From Mrakia gelida (Eukaryota > Basidiomycota > Tremellomycetes > Cystofilobasidiales > Mrakiaceae), in contig BRON01000005.1 in assembly GCA_024345305.1 (NCBI GenBank), positions 1,674,001 to 1,738,000 on the forward strand: a stretch of DNA of 64,000 bases. Reading direction: 5' to 3'. Positions 55,156 through 64,000 of the stretch are shown here, one piece after another. The notes under the pieces are model-generated. The model saw only the letters and a program-made list of their open reading frames with translations. It made no database searches and was not told where the DNA came from. Position numbers and translations under genes: made by a program. Numbering within the stretch: the stretch's first letter is position 1; each line of letters begins with the position of its first letter.

Positions 55156-56577
55156 CTACATCTTCCCCCCCACCACCTCCTTCGGTTTCCTAACCCCATA
55201 AACGTAATTCGCCCCCCTCCCCACCCAACCAACGTTCTTCCCTACCAACTCCCACTCTCCCTTCCAAGGCAAGTACACAATCCCCCTCGCCTCTCTCCCG
55301 CCCGTTCTCCACCCTTGCTCGTCAAAGAAGTCGTCGAGCTCTTCGGGTTTGACGAACTTGGAGGAGGTGTGGGTTCCTCGGGAGACGAGACGGAGGAGAT
55401 CTTCTGCGACGGTGACGGTGAGGAAGTGGGCTAGGGGGGTTCGGGAGATGGTGGAGAGGAGGAGGTGACCTCCGGGCTGTGGGCACACACGCGCAAAAAA
55501 GAAAGAGGGGAAGGAGAAGGGAGAAGAAGGGACGGTCAGTGAGTGAGGTGAAAGGGACGAGAACGGGGAGGAGACGCGTTCAAACCTCGAACTCGCCGAA
55601 CAGACGAGACGCGCAAAAGAACGTTCCACTCACCTTGACCAACCTCGACAGGTCCATCAAGAACCCTTTCGGGTCATCTACATGCTCGAGGACCTCCATC
55701 GCACAGACGACGTCGAACTGTTCTGGTCCTCCGGAGGCGAGGAGATCCTCGGCTGTTTGATGGCGGTATTCGAGGCGAGTGAGGGGCGACGAGGTTGATG
55801 GGAGGGTTGAGGTGGAAGCGGAGGAGGTTGACGGTGTCGAGGTGGTGGTAGTAGAGGGGGTAGGGGTGAGTGGCGAAGCGAAGAACGGGTCGAGGAGAGC
55901 GTGGGATTGAGCGAGAGGGATGTTGGAAGGGGTTGCGTCGATTCCGAGGGTGGAGGCGCCTAGGCGGGCGAGGGACTGATGCGAACCGTAGAGAGGAGAG
56001 GAGGTTAGTGGGCTGTGTGTGCTTGAAGGTACGGGCGAAGAAGCCCTGCTGAAGGGGCAAAAAAAGAAAGAGCAAGACCAAGAAGGAAGGGAATCGTCGA
56101 GCTCAACGTCGTCCCACTCCCTTCCTTCCCTTGCCCTCCCTTACACTCCCTGCCTCCCTCCTTCTTTCTTGTACCAGCAAACACAAGGCGGGATAAACTC
56201 ACCTCGCTCAACAACCCTCCTCCACACCCAACATCCAGAACCCTCATCCCCTTCAACCAGTCTGCTCCTATCAAGGGGTTGGATTCGTCTCCATCCCTCC
56301 ATTTACTCTCCTGCAGTTTCTCCCTGATGAACTCCAATCGAGGAGGATTCATCTTGTGAAGCAGACCCAATTCACCCTTCTCGTCCCACCATTGAGAGGA
56401 TAGACGAGCAAAGTGAGCGATCTCGGAGGCGTTGACCGTAGAACGAGGTGGGGCTGACGGCGAGGAGGGAGTTGAGGAAGAGGAGGAGGAAGAAGGGATG
56501 GTGGAGAGAGATCGGAGAGAGGCAGAGCGGAGGGTGGAGGAGGTCGAGGCGAGGAGCAGAGGACGGAGGGAGTACAT
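55156..56577 (-). CDS. COQ3: Ubiquinone biosynthesis O-methyltransferase, mitochondrial, 345 aa
   Basis: Exons complement 56577-56203, 55975-55634 and about 55476-55156 close in frame. The start [20 protein letters not shown] is a mitochondrial presequence. Family motifs: [43 protein letters not shown] (SAM-binding motif I), [45 protein letters not shown] and [10 protein letters not shown]. Coq3 catalyses both O-methylations in coenzyme Q synthesis on the matrix side of the inner membrane. A Ser/Thr/Pro-rich insertion of about 30 residues sits between the GIDATP and AEDLL segments and is probably a surface loop. Confidence 0.95.
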
Positions 56578-57073
56578 GTTGGGTGAAGATGGGCTCTGTG
56601 AGATCGAGATGGAGGTGAGAAGGAAGGAGAGGGTGGATGAGCTCGAAAAAGGTCAAGCTCACGCGAGAGATCGTGTTTGAAGTTTGCCTCCGGACGCCCA
56701 GCAGCTAGATATCCGACCTGAAATTTGTTCGAGAGCTCAGAAAACCTTGAGATTTTCAGATCCATGGGGTCAAAGGAGCAGATTTTCAGAGCAGGAGCAC
56801 TCTCCGAGGAGATCTCTTGAGGTCAGCCCATCCCTCTTCTCTTGCTCCCTCGTCTTCATCGTCCTTCCCTCCCTCGCCGCCCAACAACCTGATCTCGTCT
56901 CGTTCTTGCTACAGAGCTCCCTCAGACAGCACCTCAATCCTTGCTTCCCTCAAAAACGCGATCTCGGCGTCTGAGAAAAGCTGACATTCCTCTGCTCGAA
57001 ACCTCCACCTCCGTCCGTCCCCTCGCTCACTCATGACGCCCTCCTCCCTGCTCGTCGTTCCCTCCCAACCACC
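56578..57073. promoter_or_regulatory. Bidirectional promoter region of COQ3 and the alcohol dehydrogenase
   Basis: About 500 bp between divergent starts. No TATA box was seen. A splice-like acceptor (CTACAG near 56914) might belong to a leader intron of the plus-strand gene. Nothing else recognised. Confidence 0.4.
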
Positions 57074-58947
57074 ATGTCCTCCTCTTCACTCTTCTCGCAC
57101 TTCTCCGCCCTGACAGGCAACTACACCCCCACGCCTCTCCAATCCGTCTCCTACGGTCCAGGATCCATCTCCCTCCTCCCGGAACTCATCCATAAACTCG
57201 CTTCCTCCCCCTCCCCTCCCTCCGATGCTTCAGCTTCGCCAACGAGAGTGATGATCGTGACAGGAAACAGCCTCGCGAGCAAAACGCCAGTGATCAAGGA
57301 GATTCAGGAGATGCTGGAGAAGGCGGATATCCAGAGTGTGGTGTTCAAGGGGATTGGGCAGCATGCTCGTGAGTTGGGAACGAAGCTGAGCTGAAAAGAG
57401 GTGAGGAGATGGGAACAGCGGGGGCTGACGTTCTCGTTTCGTTGGTTTGTGGGCGTTTGGGGGAAGCAGCCATCCAAGGCATTCGAGACGCTGTCAGGTT
57501 GGTCTTGGAGGAGAAGTGTACGGTCCTGGTTTCGGTAGGCGGAGGGAGTCCGATTGATGCTGCGAAGGTGCGTCGAGCTCGTGTCTTTGCTCACGTCGTC
57601 GAGTTGGGTGTGAGAGCTGACTTGAGTTTTCGGTTTGGGTGGGGGTTCTGGGACAGGCCATCTCCTACTTCGTCAAGGAGGAAATGAAGAGCGACGGATT
57701 CATGCCTCAGATCGCGATCCCTACGACGCTTTCGGCTGCTGAGTTTACGATGAACGCTGGTGAGTGGAGTCGACTCGACGCGTTTCCCTCCTCGTTTACT
57801 CGTCCAACAGCCTGACGCCGACTGAGCTTTTGACGGTGCGATTGGGGTCTTAGGCTATTCCGACGAAGCAGGCAACAAAGTAGGAGTCGCAGATGCTCAG
57901 ATCGTCCCTCGAGTGAGTACGACGCGTTTCGTTCCTCACCTCCTCTCGACACGACTGAACCTCCTAATCCTTGCTTCAGGCCATCATCCTCGACGCCAAC
58001 CTCTCCCTGCATACTCCCCAGAAGCTCTGGCTTTCGACTGGAATCAGGTTCGTCCTGTCTTTCTCTCTCCGAACCGACGCGTGTCGAAACTCACCTCGTC
58101 GCGGCTCGTTCTCTTTCGTTTCCCTCAGAGCTCTCGACCACGCCATCGAAACCCTCTACCGAAAAGGCTCCCAAGGCCCTCTCAAGCACCTCGCTCTGGC
58201 GTCCATCAAGGAGCTGTTCATCTGCCTGCCTCTCTGCAAGGAGGAGCCCGAGAACGTCGACGTGCGAGCGAGGCTGCAGATCGCTGCTTGGTGAGTCTCT
58301 CCTCGAGCTTTCTTCGATCTCGCCCGACGAGCAAGTCGGAACTGACTCGACGTGGTTGATTGGGTTCTCGTCACAGGGAGAGTCTCTGGCTCAACTCCGT
58401 TCCCACGGCAATCGGACTTTCTCACTCGCTGGGTTCGTCGCGTCCCTCTCACCTCGCTCTCTCTCTTTTCGTCCGTCGCATCACACTAACCTTCCTGTCC
58501 CTTCCCCCGACCCTCCTCACTATCATGTCAGGCCACAAACTCGGCGCCACCTATTCCATCCCGCACGGGATCTGTTCCTGCCTCACCCTCCCTCCAACCA
58601 TCCTCCTCCTCTCTTCCACCCTCCCCTCAACCTCCTGGGGTCTCGTCTCCCTCGCTACAGCCCTCGCATACATCCCCTCCTCCTACTACCCAACCGATCA
58701 GCTCCCGCCCACCGCAACCGCTTCCGAAGAAAACTCACTTCGTTCGGACGCCTGGAAGATTGGAAAAGCTGTTGAGAAATTGGTGGGGGAGCTTGGGTTC
58801 GGGGAGGGGAAGCTGGGGAGGGATTATGGAGTTGGTAAGGGGGAGTTAGAGGGGTTGGCGAAGGCTGCTGTGGGGAGTTTGAAGGGGTGGGAAGGGGTGC
58901 CGGAGGACGGGGAGGTGGTGAGGGGGGTTTTGGAGAAGATCTTTTGA
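57074..58947 (+). CDS. Iron-type alcohol dehydrogenase / maleylacetate reductase-like oxidoreductase
   Basis: Eight exons; introns use GTGAGT, GTGCGT and GTTCGT donors and phases agree. The N-terminal NAD(P) domain has TRVMIVTGNSLASKTPVIKE and VSVGGGSPIDAAK, the cofactor signature of the iron alcohol dehydrogenase fold. IAIPTTLSAAEFTMNAG and IILDANLSLHTP follow. Metal-ligand segments are ALDHAIE and GLSHSLGHKLGATYSIPHG. The C-terminus is helical, ending VLEKIF at 58947. Members reduce maleylacetate in aromatic-ring degradation or oxidise alcohols; maleylacetate reductase would fit the overall order, but substrate cannot be decided from sequence. Confidence 0.85.
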
Positions 58948-59425
58948 GCGTGCGTTTCGTTTCGGTTCGACTTGAGCTGATGCGGGCTCTAAGTACGCTG
59001 AGTATCCACCTCTCGAGAAGCCAAGACGTCGCCGGGGTGAGATGAGTTCGGATCGAGTCGATGTTGGACTGAAAACGCGACGCGTCGCTTTTGACGCGAA
59101 GAGGTCGACGAGAAAGAGTCTTGAGATCGAGAAAAGAAAGCAAAAAGGGCGACAAACAAGAACGATGAAGGGAGAGCAGAGACGATAAAACGATGTGTGT
59201 GTGTAGGTTGTGCGTGATAAGAACAAAGGCAAATGCAAAGGAAGGGAGGGAAGACGAGAGGGAAAGGGAGAGGGAGGAAAACGAAGGACAAGATGAAACA
59301 AAGGGAGGGAGGTAGGGAGGGAGGGTGACGAAGAAGGATATGGTTAGGAAGAAAGAGGCGGTGTGCGAAAGTGAAAGAGCGGGAGGGGTGAGAGAGAGAG
59401 AGTGACGAAACGAAAGGAAGAAAGT
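58948..59425. other. Convergent intergenic spacer
   Basis: About 480 bp between two stop codons, purine-rich, with a GACGCGTCGC palindrome near 59080 and a short GT repeat (TGTGTGTGTAG near 59195). No gene seen. Confidence 0.5.
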
Positions 59426-62400
59426 CTACGCGTCCAAACTAAAGTCCGGCACCTTCAAACTCCCTCCTCCACCACTCTCCCTCTTAGCCCTCTTCTTCTC
59501 GTGCCTCTTCGTCTTCCTACTCAACTCTCCTCCACTCCCAGGTCCGAATGAAGGCGACTCGCTCCCCTGCATGGCAAACATCAACGGCGACGTGAGCATC
59601 CTCGGACCCGCCTGCTGAACGAGCTGCTGTTCGTTCCGGAAGATTGAGTCTTTGGCATTCGAAGGACCGTCGGCGTTGTACGTTGGTGCTGGTCTGGCTC
59701 GACTTCCGATGAGGTGGGTGGAAGCTTGACCTCGTGCTCGACCTCGGAAGGTTCCGATGGGGATTCGATCCCAACGTGAGAGGGACTGGATGGATCGAGA
59801 GTCGCGTTCGCCTCCTCCTCCTGAGCCGTCCGAGTTTCCGTGGTAGAGGAGGGAGGAATCAAGAACATCTTCGAGAGAGACCGCTTCGGTTGGAGGGAGG
59901 TCGGGAGAGGAAGGGGTGTCTTCTCGGAAAGAAGGGCGTCGAGAGGAGAAGTGGGTAGGACCTGGAACGGCTCCGTATCGAGCTCGTTTCGTGGGTGCTG
60001 GGGCGAAAGGGTAGGTGCTCTGTAAGAAGGATGTTAGGAGGTCAGTATAAGATCCAGGAAAGCACGTGAGCAGAAGTAGAGATCGAAAACGAACCTCTCC
60101 TTTCCTCTTCCTCGCCGAACCCTCGACCGCCTTCGCACCTCCTCTCCCTCTTCCTCGAACGCTGCTTCTCCTCGCGAACGGACTCGGCGTCTCGGACGAC
60201 TTCTTCCTCCCGTCGATGATAACTGTACGAAGAGGGTTGGCCGTTTCCAGAGGGACGAACGAGCCCATGACGGGTCCTTTCGAATGGCTGCTTCGACCTC
60301 CGAGAGACGCGACGCGATGTGGGCTTGGACGAGCGAGAGGGGAGGTTGGATGAGAGGAGACGACCTTGATGGAAGAGGGAAAAGAGGAAAGCTGAGGTCG
60401 AGCTTGACTGGCGGGAGGTGGGAGGGCTGTTTTGGGATGAGGAGATGCTGGTTCGATGGAGATCGTTGGAGGGGTTGGGATGTCGGAGAAGGGAACGACG
60501 CCGTCCATGGGCGAGGGAAGACCGAAGATGGCTGCTGGGGAGTCGGCGGTGACGGTAGAGGGAGCGTTGGAGGAGTTGGCGGAGGGGAAAGGGTAGACGT
60601 CGGGAGGAAGCATCATCTCGTCGTCCTCGTCGTCGGGGAGGGAGTCGGTCGTATCTCCCTCCTCGTCTCCTTCGTAGCTCTCGTCGAGGAACTCTTCTTC
60701 GCCCCTGAAAAGCAAAACGGGGAAACCAGAGTCAGTCTCGATCTCGAAAAAAACAGAGCGACGAGCAAGGCGAGGAGGGACGAACCAGAGGTCCTCCATT
60801 CGATCCGCGTCCTTCTGCCCATCACTGTCTCCTTCGCTCTCCGTCGCGAACTCGAAGGCTCCTCCACTCCCATCCACGCTCCCAGGTCCAAAGACGAGCT
60901 GCCCATCCCAATCCTCCATGATCAACATCGAACCTGGCTCTCCGTCTCCGACTCCTCCGCTCAACAGCTCGGCCATCGCGAGGTCTCCTTCCAGATCGAG
61001 TTCGAGTTCGTAGTCCATGTCGAGGTTGAGAGCTGCCTTCCGTTCGCCTGAGGTACGGCGAGAGGAAGAGGAAGAGGTCCCACCGAGATCGACCGGTCGA
61101 GAGAGGGACTGAGAGGAGAGGGCGTTGAGGTCGTCGAAGGTTTCGATGTACATCTCCTCGCCTTCAACTGGGATGATCCCCCCGATTCCGTCTGCTCCTA
61201 CGAGTACGTCCTCCTCGAGATCGAAGTCCGATAGTCCATCGAACCAGAGCTCCTGCTCCTCGTCCTCGTCGCTCGAGTCCTCCGACCAAGAACCCGTCCG
61301 AGCTCCAGCCGCGTCGAACGTCAAGACCTTCACTCCTCCTCCACCTCCCCTCCCTCCAAGACCGAACGCATCCGTCTCGTCGTCATCATCTTCGTCTTCT
61401 TCATCATCGTCGTCTAGATCCTCGTCGTGAGAGTAGCCGTCCGTCCCTCCTCCCCAGGACGAGACTTCGAAGCCATCCTCGCGATCTCGAACGTTCTCCC
61501 ATCCTCCTTTCCGCCCTCTTCCTCCACCGTTCCCACCACCTCGCCGACTCCTCTCGTCGCGACGAACAAAGTCCTCCTCCTCCATCAGCATCTCGTCCTC
61601 GTCGTCGTCCATATCCTCATCGAGTCCGTTCGTCGTCGACGAGAACGTTCCAGAGTCGGAATCCGAATCCATCTCTGAGTTGTCCTCGGACGAGCTGAGG
61701 GCTTGAGACGGGCGACGTTTCGACGAGGAGATGAAGAGGATATCTGGTTCGCCGTCGGAAGTGAGGACGTCGTCGTCGTCTCCCTTGTCGTCGTCATCCC
61801 CCTTTCCGTCGTCAGAGGTTAAAGAGTCGGAGGATTGGAACTCGGAAGGGAGGGAGGTGAGGGATCCGTCGGAGTCGCCATCCCCCGGGAAGAGACCTAT
61901 GGGCATCTTTTGGGCGACGGAGGGAATCGAAGGACGACGAGTCTTAAGAGCTTTGGATTTATCGGGGGTGGGAGGTTTGGAGGTGTCGGGTAGTTGGGAG
62001 GTGGAAGCCTCGTTGGATGGATAGGGGACGGAGGAGGGTTTGGTTGGAGAAGCAGGACGCGTGGGTTCGACGACCTCCTCCTTCGCTCGACCTTTGCCCT
62101 TCCCCTTTCCCTTAGACGTCGACGCGATGACTGGTGCGACGAGTGGTTGAGGGACCGGCGAAGCTTTTCCCTTTCCCTTCATCGCCGCCTTGGCCTTCTT
62201 GATCGCTGAGGCAGGAGGCCCAGTCGGGGAGGGAGGTACCGAAGGGCTGAAGACGCGATGGACGTTCGGTCGACTTGAGGTTCCTGCTGTTAGGAGGGTG
62301 TCGGCGGCTGAGACGAAGGTTGGGAGTTCGAGGAGACGCTTCTTCTTGTTCGTTGTTGTTGTTGTGGATTTGGGGAGGGTGGAGGTCGAGGCGATGGGAA

Positions 62401-63031
62401 CCGAGGTCGAAGAGGACGCGACGGGAGGAGGAGTAGGGAGAGGAGGTGTGGTTTGAGGTGTAGTTGTTGCGGAGGTGGGTTTCAGGCGAAGCCGAATCCG
62501 AGGGATGGTAGGTACGATGGTAGTGGGAGTGGTAGTAGTGGTGGTGGCGGAGGTAGCGGAGAGAGCCGGGGAGAAGTCGCGAACGAGCTTCGAAGGGAGG
62601 GAGGGCTGAGGGAGAGGAGCGTGGGAGGAGGTGGAAGACGCGTTGGACATCGCCGAGGAAAAGTTGGAGTTGTTGGAGTTGGAGTTGGAGTAGGATGTCG
62701 AAGCGATCGCGTTGAACGAGGATCCTCCAGTAGTTGTAGTAGTGATAACGGATGGTCGAGGTGAAGCCGACGACCTCTTCGAGTTGTTCCCAAAGAGGTC
62801 CGAGACGGAAATGGTCTGATGCTTCATCTTGGTTCCTCCTACCGAAGCGAGTTTGGGTTTGGGCTTTGACTGTTGAGTTGAGGTAGAGGAGGAAGCCTGG
62901 TGTTTGGCTTGTTTTGGGAGGGAAGAGGAAGAGCTCATCTTGGAAGGAGCAGGCGAGTTGGGTCGAGAAGTGTTGGAGGGACGAGCAGAGGTGCTGCTGC
63001 TGACGCTGGAGTGTCGAGAAAAGGGGTTCAT
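59426..63031 (-). CDS. Large acidic Ser-rich protein, probably nuclear (Ifh1-like at best)
   Basis: ATG 63031 (MNPFSRHSSVSSSTSARPSN) is preferred over an upstream non-ATG extension. The first 370 residues are Ser/Thr/Pro-rich with Lys-Gly patches (MKGKGKAS). The middle is very acidic (DDDDKGDDDD, EDMDDDEDEMLMEEED, EEDEDDDDETD). Later blocks look conserved: EEMYIETFDDLNALSSQSLS, GSMLIMEDWDGQLVF, and KGPVMGSFVPLETANPLRTV followed by IIDGRK. The C-terminus is basic (KRHEKKRAKRE). Two short introns with GTTCGT donors (about 60705-60785 and 60019-60094) remain open when read through. The acidic-basic pattern and the MGSF...IIDG block recall fungal Ifh1-type ribosomal-gene co-activators, but this is a weak guess. 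Confidence 0.6.
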   Translation of the reverse strand: MNPFSRHSSVSSSTSARPSNTSRPNSPAPSKMSSSSSLPKQAKHQASSSTSTQQSKPKPKLASVGGTKMKHQTISVSDLFGNNSKRSSASPRPSVITTTTTGGSSFNAIASTSYSNSNSNNSNFSSAMSNASSTSSHAPLPQPSLPSKLVRDFSPALSATSATTTTTTPTTIVPTIPRIRLRLKPTSATTTPQTTPPLPTPPPVASSSTSVPIASTSTLPKSTTTTTNKKKRLLELPTFVSAADTLLTAGTSSRPNVHRVFSPSVPPSPTGPPASAIKKAKAAMKGKGKASPVPQPLVAPVIASTSKGKGKGKGRAKEEVVEPTRPASPTKPSSVPYPSNEASTSQLPDTSKPPTPDKSKALKTRRPSIPSVAQKMPIGLFPGDGDSDGSLTSLPSEFQSSDSLTSDDGKGDDDDKGDDDDVLTSDGEPDILFISSSKRRPSQALSSSEDNSEMDSDSDSGTFSSTTNGLDEDMDDDEDEMLMEEEDFVRRDERSRRGGGNGGGRGRKGGWENVRDREDGFEVSSWGGGTDGYSHDEDLDDDDEEDEDDDDETDAFGLGGRGGGGGVKVLTFDAAGARTGSWSEDSSDEDEEQELWFDGLSDFDLEEDVLVGADGIGGIIPVEGEEMYIETFDDLNALSSQSLSRPVDLGGTSSSSSRRTSGERKAALNLDMDYELELDLEGDLAMAELLSGGVGDGEPGSMLIMEDWDGQLVFGPGSVDGSGGAFEFATESEGDSDGQKDADRMEDLWFVPPRLARRSVFFEIETDSGFPVLLFRGEEEFLDESYEGDEEGDTTDSLPDDEDDEMMLPPDVYPFPSANSSNAPSTVTADSPAAIFGLPSPMDGVVPFSDIPTPPTISIEPASPHPKTALPPPASQARPQLSSFPSSIKVVSSHPTSPLARPSPHRVASLGGRSSHSKGPVMGSFVPLETANPLRTVIIDGRKKSSETPSPFARRSSVRGRGRGGAKAVEGSARKRKGEVRFRSLLLLTCFPGSYTDLLTSFLQSTYPFAPAPTKRARYGAVPGPTHFSSRRPSFREDTPSSPDLPPTEAVSLEDVLDSSLLYHGNSDGSGGGGERDSRSIQSLSRWDRIPIGTFRGRARGQASTHLIGSRARPAPTYNADGPSNAKDSIFRNEQQLVQQAGPRMLTSPLMFAMQGSESPSFGPGSGGELSRKTKRHEKKRAKRESGGGGSLKVPDFSLDA

Positions 63032-64000
63032 GGACGAAGGGAGGAGGACTGGGAAGGAGGTAAGGAGAGCAAGATCAGCACTCAACGTTCCAGTGGAAGG
63101 TGGGAAAACGAAGGAAGAAGCGAAGGAAGTGCGGGGAAGACGCCGAAAAATGTTTGGTGGTGGAGGTCAAGGGAAGGAAGAGCTCGCGGGAAGCAAATTC
63201 TCAGCCTCAGATATCGAGATATCTGAAGCGTACGATCTCTGAGGGGATTCGAAGAGGTTGCCTCTGGGAAGACAGCTAGCTTGAGAGCTGTGAAGCTCAG
63301 GGCGGCGTCCATCGCAACCCTACAGCTCAGCCGTCGTCGGTTCCTTCCTCCTTCCTCTTGAGCTCACACCTCGAGCTCAAACATATCCTTCGATCTCCAA
63401 ACCCAATCACAAACTCCCTAGAAGCTCTAGAGACCCGATCTATACTGTTGCCGTTCCCTCGAAGGTTCAATTTCTTCGAGAGGCGCCGTCGAGACGACGA
63501 ACGGGCGTTGAGCTCGACTCCCCCGACACAATCCTTCCTTCAAGCTCGTGCAAGATGTAGACTGACCTCGGTGGTAAGGGTGTTGTTTCGGTTGCTCGTT
63601 GAGACTTTGTTCTGTATCTTGTAGTGCTGGAAGTGAATGGAAGGATTGCGAGGGTGCTGGGAGAGGAGGTTGAAGGAGGAGTCGAAGCTCATGAGGAAGG
63701 AGGGGGGAGGACGTCGAGACTCTGGGTGGAGTCTGCCGCTGAGAGATATGTTGACCGGTGAGGGCGAAAGGATGTGGTTTGTGGTGGGAGTCTAGCTCTC
63801 TCCGAAGAGGGTCCAAAGAGGAGGAGCAGAGAAAGGGAGGAAGAGCTGGTGTGAGAGTTGGGAGGGAGGGAGGGAGGAGGGGGGAGCTGAACGACGTCAA
63901 ATGTGAATTTGCTGCGGTATCGAGTTGAGTGATGTTTTTCTTGTCGAGAAAAGAGAGTGAGATAAACGAGCTCTCGATAGCCGATCGAGTGAGCTTGAGC
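63032..64000. other. Upstream region at the right edge
   Basis: Promoter side of the large acidic gene, then about 300 bp of purine-rich DNA to the end of the window. The only gene-like item is the small minus-strand frame at 63540-63692. Confidence 0.4.
63540..63692 (-). CDS. Small frame of 50 codons, possibly a first exon
   Basis: It reads MSFDSSFNLLSQHPRNPSIH and then FQHYKIQNKVSTSNRNNTLT before a GTCAGT that could be a donor. Unlike neighbouring shadow frames it is balanced in composition. If spliced, the partner exon was not found; if not, it ends at TGA after LARA. It could be an upstream frame or a leader exon of the acidic gene at 59426-63031. Function unknown. Confidence 0.3.
   Translation of the reverse strand: MSFDSSFNLLSQHPRNPSIHFQHYKIQNKVSTSNRNNTLTTEVSLHLARA

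Noticed and set aside
60284..61051. Open frame of 255 codons on the plus strand
   Set aside because: Antisense shadow of the large acidic gene; long antisense frames are common in this codon-biased DNA.

Overview
The window looks like nuclear DNA of a basidiomycete yeast, most probably Pucciniomycotina (Rhodotorula/Microbotryomycetes-like). The genes are packed on both strands and cut by many short introns (about 50-120 nt) with GTGAGT/GTAAGT/GTTCGT-type donors and a CTGAC-type branch site. The proteins are typical of fungi: Ino1, Ptc7, Lrp1/C1D, Coq3, mitochondrial AsnRS, a Rua1-type regulator and a Ty1/copia retrotransposon. The species call is inference; no search could be run.

Layout. 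0-1.6 kb: last exon of a gene entering from the left, then a small unknown gene on the minus strand. 1.8-4.5 kb: an F-box gene whose spliced frame runs through a second F-box module. 5.0-7.4 kb: secreted GH28 polygalacturonase-like enzyme. 7.7-11.0 kb: a divergent F-box pair in which both members look damaged, plus exons of a small hidden gene. 11.8-14.4 kb: inositol-1-phosphate synthase. 15-20.4 kb: gene-poor DNA whose right part is a degenerate repeated segment (copy A). 21.2-24.1 kb: a small coiled-coil gene head-to-head with mitochondrial PP2C phosphatase PTC7. 24.8-31.6 kb: inverted copy B of the degenerate segment, split by an intact, apparently young Ty1/copia element (25.06-29.93 kb) with a 5-bp target duplication. 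32.2-33.5 kb: exosome cofactor. 35.6-37.4 kb: Rua1-like regulator. 37.7-40.5 kb: VWA-domain protein. 40.9-43.5 kb: membrane-anchored spermidine-synthase-like protein. 44.2-45.4 kb: F-box protein. 45.7-47.7 kb: mitochondrial AsnRS. 48.1-50.8 kb: unknown protein whose frame contains one TAG. 51.6-54.9 kb: a second, intact divergent F-box pair (F-box / MYND+F-box). 55.2-56.6 kb: COQ3. 57.1-58.9 kb: iron-type alcohol dehydrogenase. 59.4-63.0 kb: a large acidic nuclear-looking protein.

Themes. (1) F-box genes are strikingly dense: six loci and seven modules in 64 kb. The pair at 8.5-11 kb matches the pair at 51.6-54.9 kb in inverted order; the left pair is decaying, with a 19-bp tandem duplication in one gene and an apparent 1-nt frame change in the other. 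(2) Mobile DNA is nested: a copia element with near-identical LTRs sits inside an older segment that exists in two inverted copies and still shows conserved peptides in one direction. (3) Mitochondrial functions recur (PTC7, AsnRS, COQ3); Ptc7 and Coq3 belong to the same coenzyme Q pathway in yeast. (4) Introns often carry a GACGCGTC palindrome and often use a GTTCGT donor.

Coordinates come from reading the sequence by hand. Exon boundaries are good to a base or two where the frame closes and are otherwise approximate.
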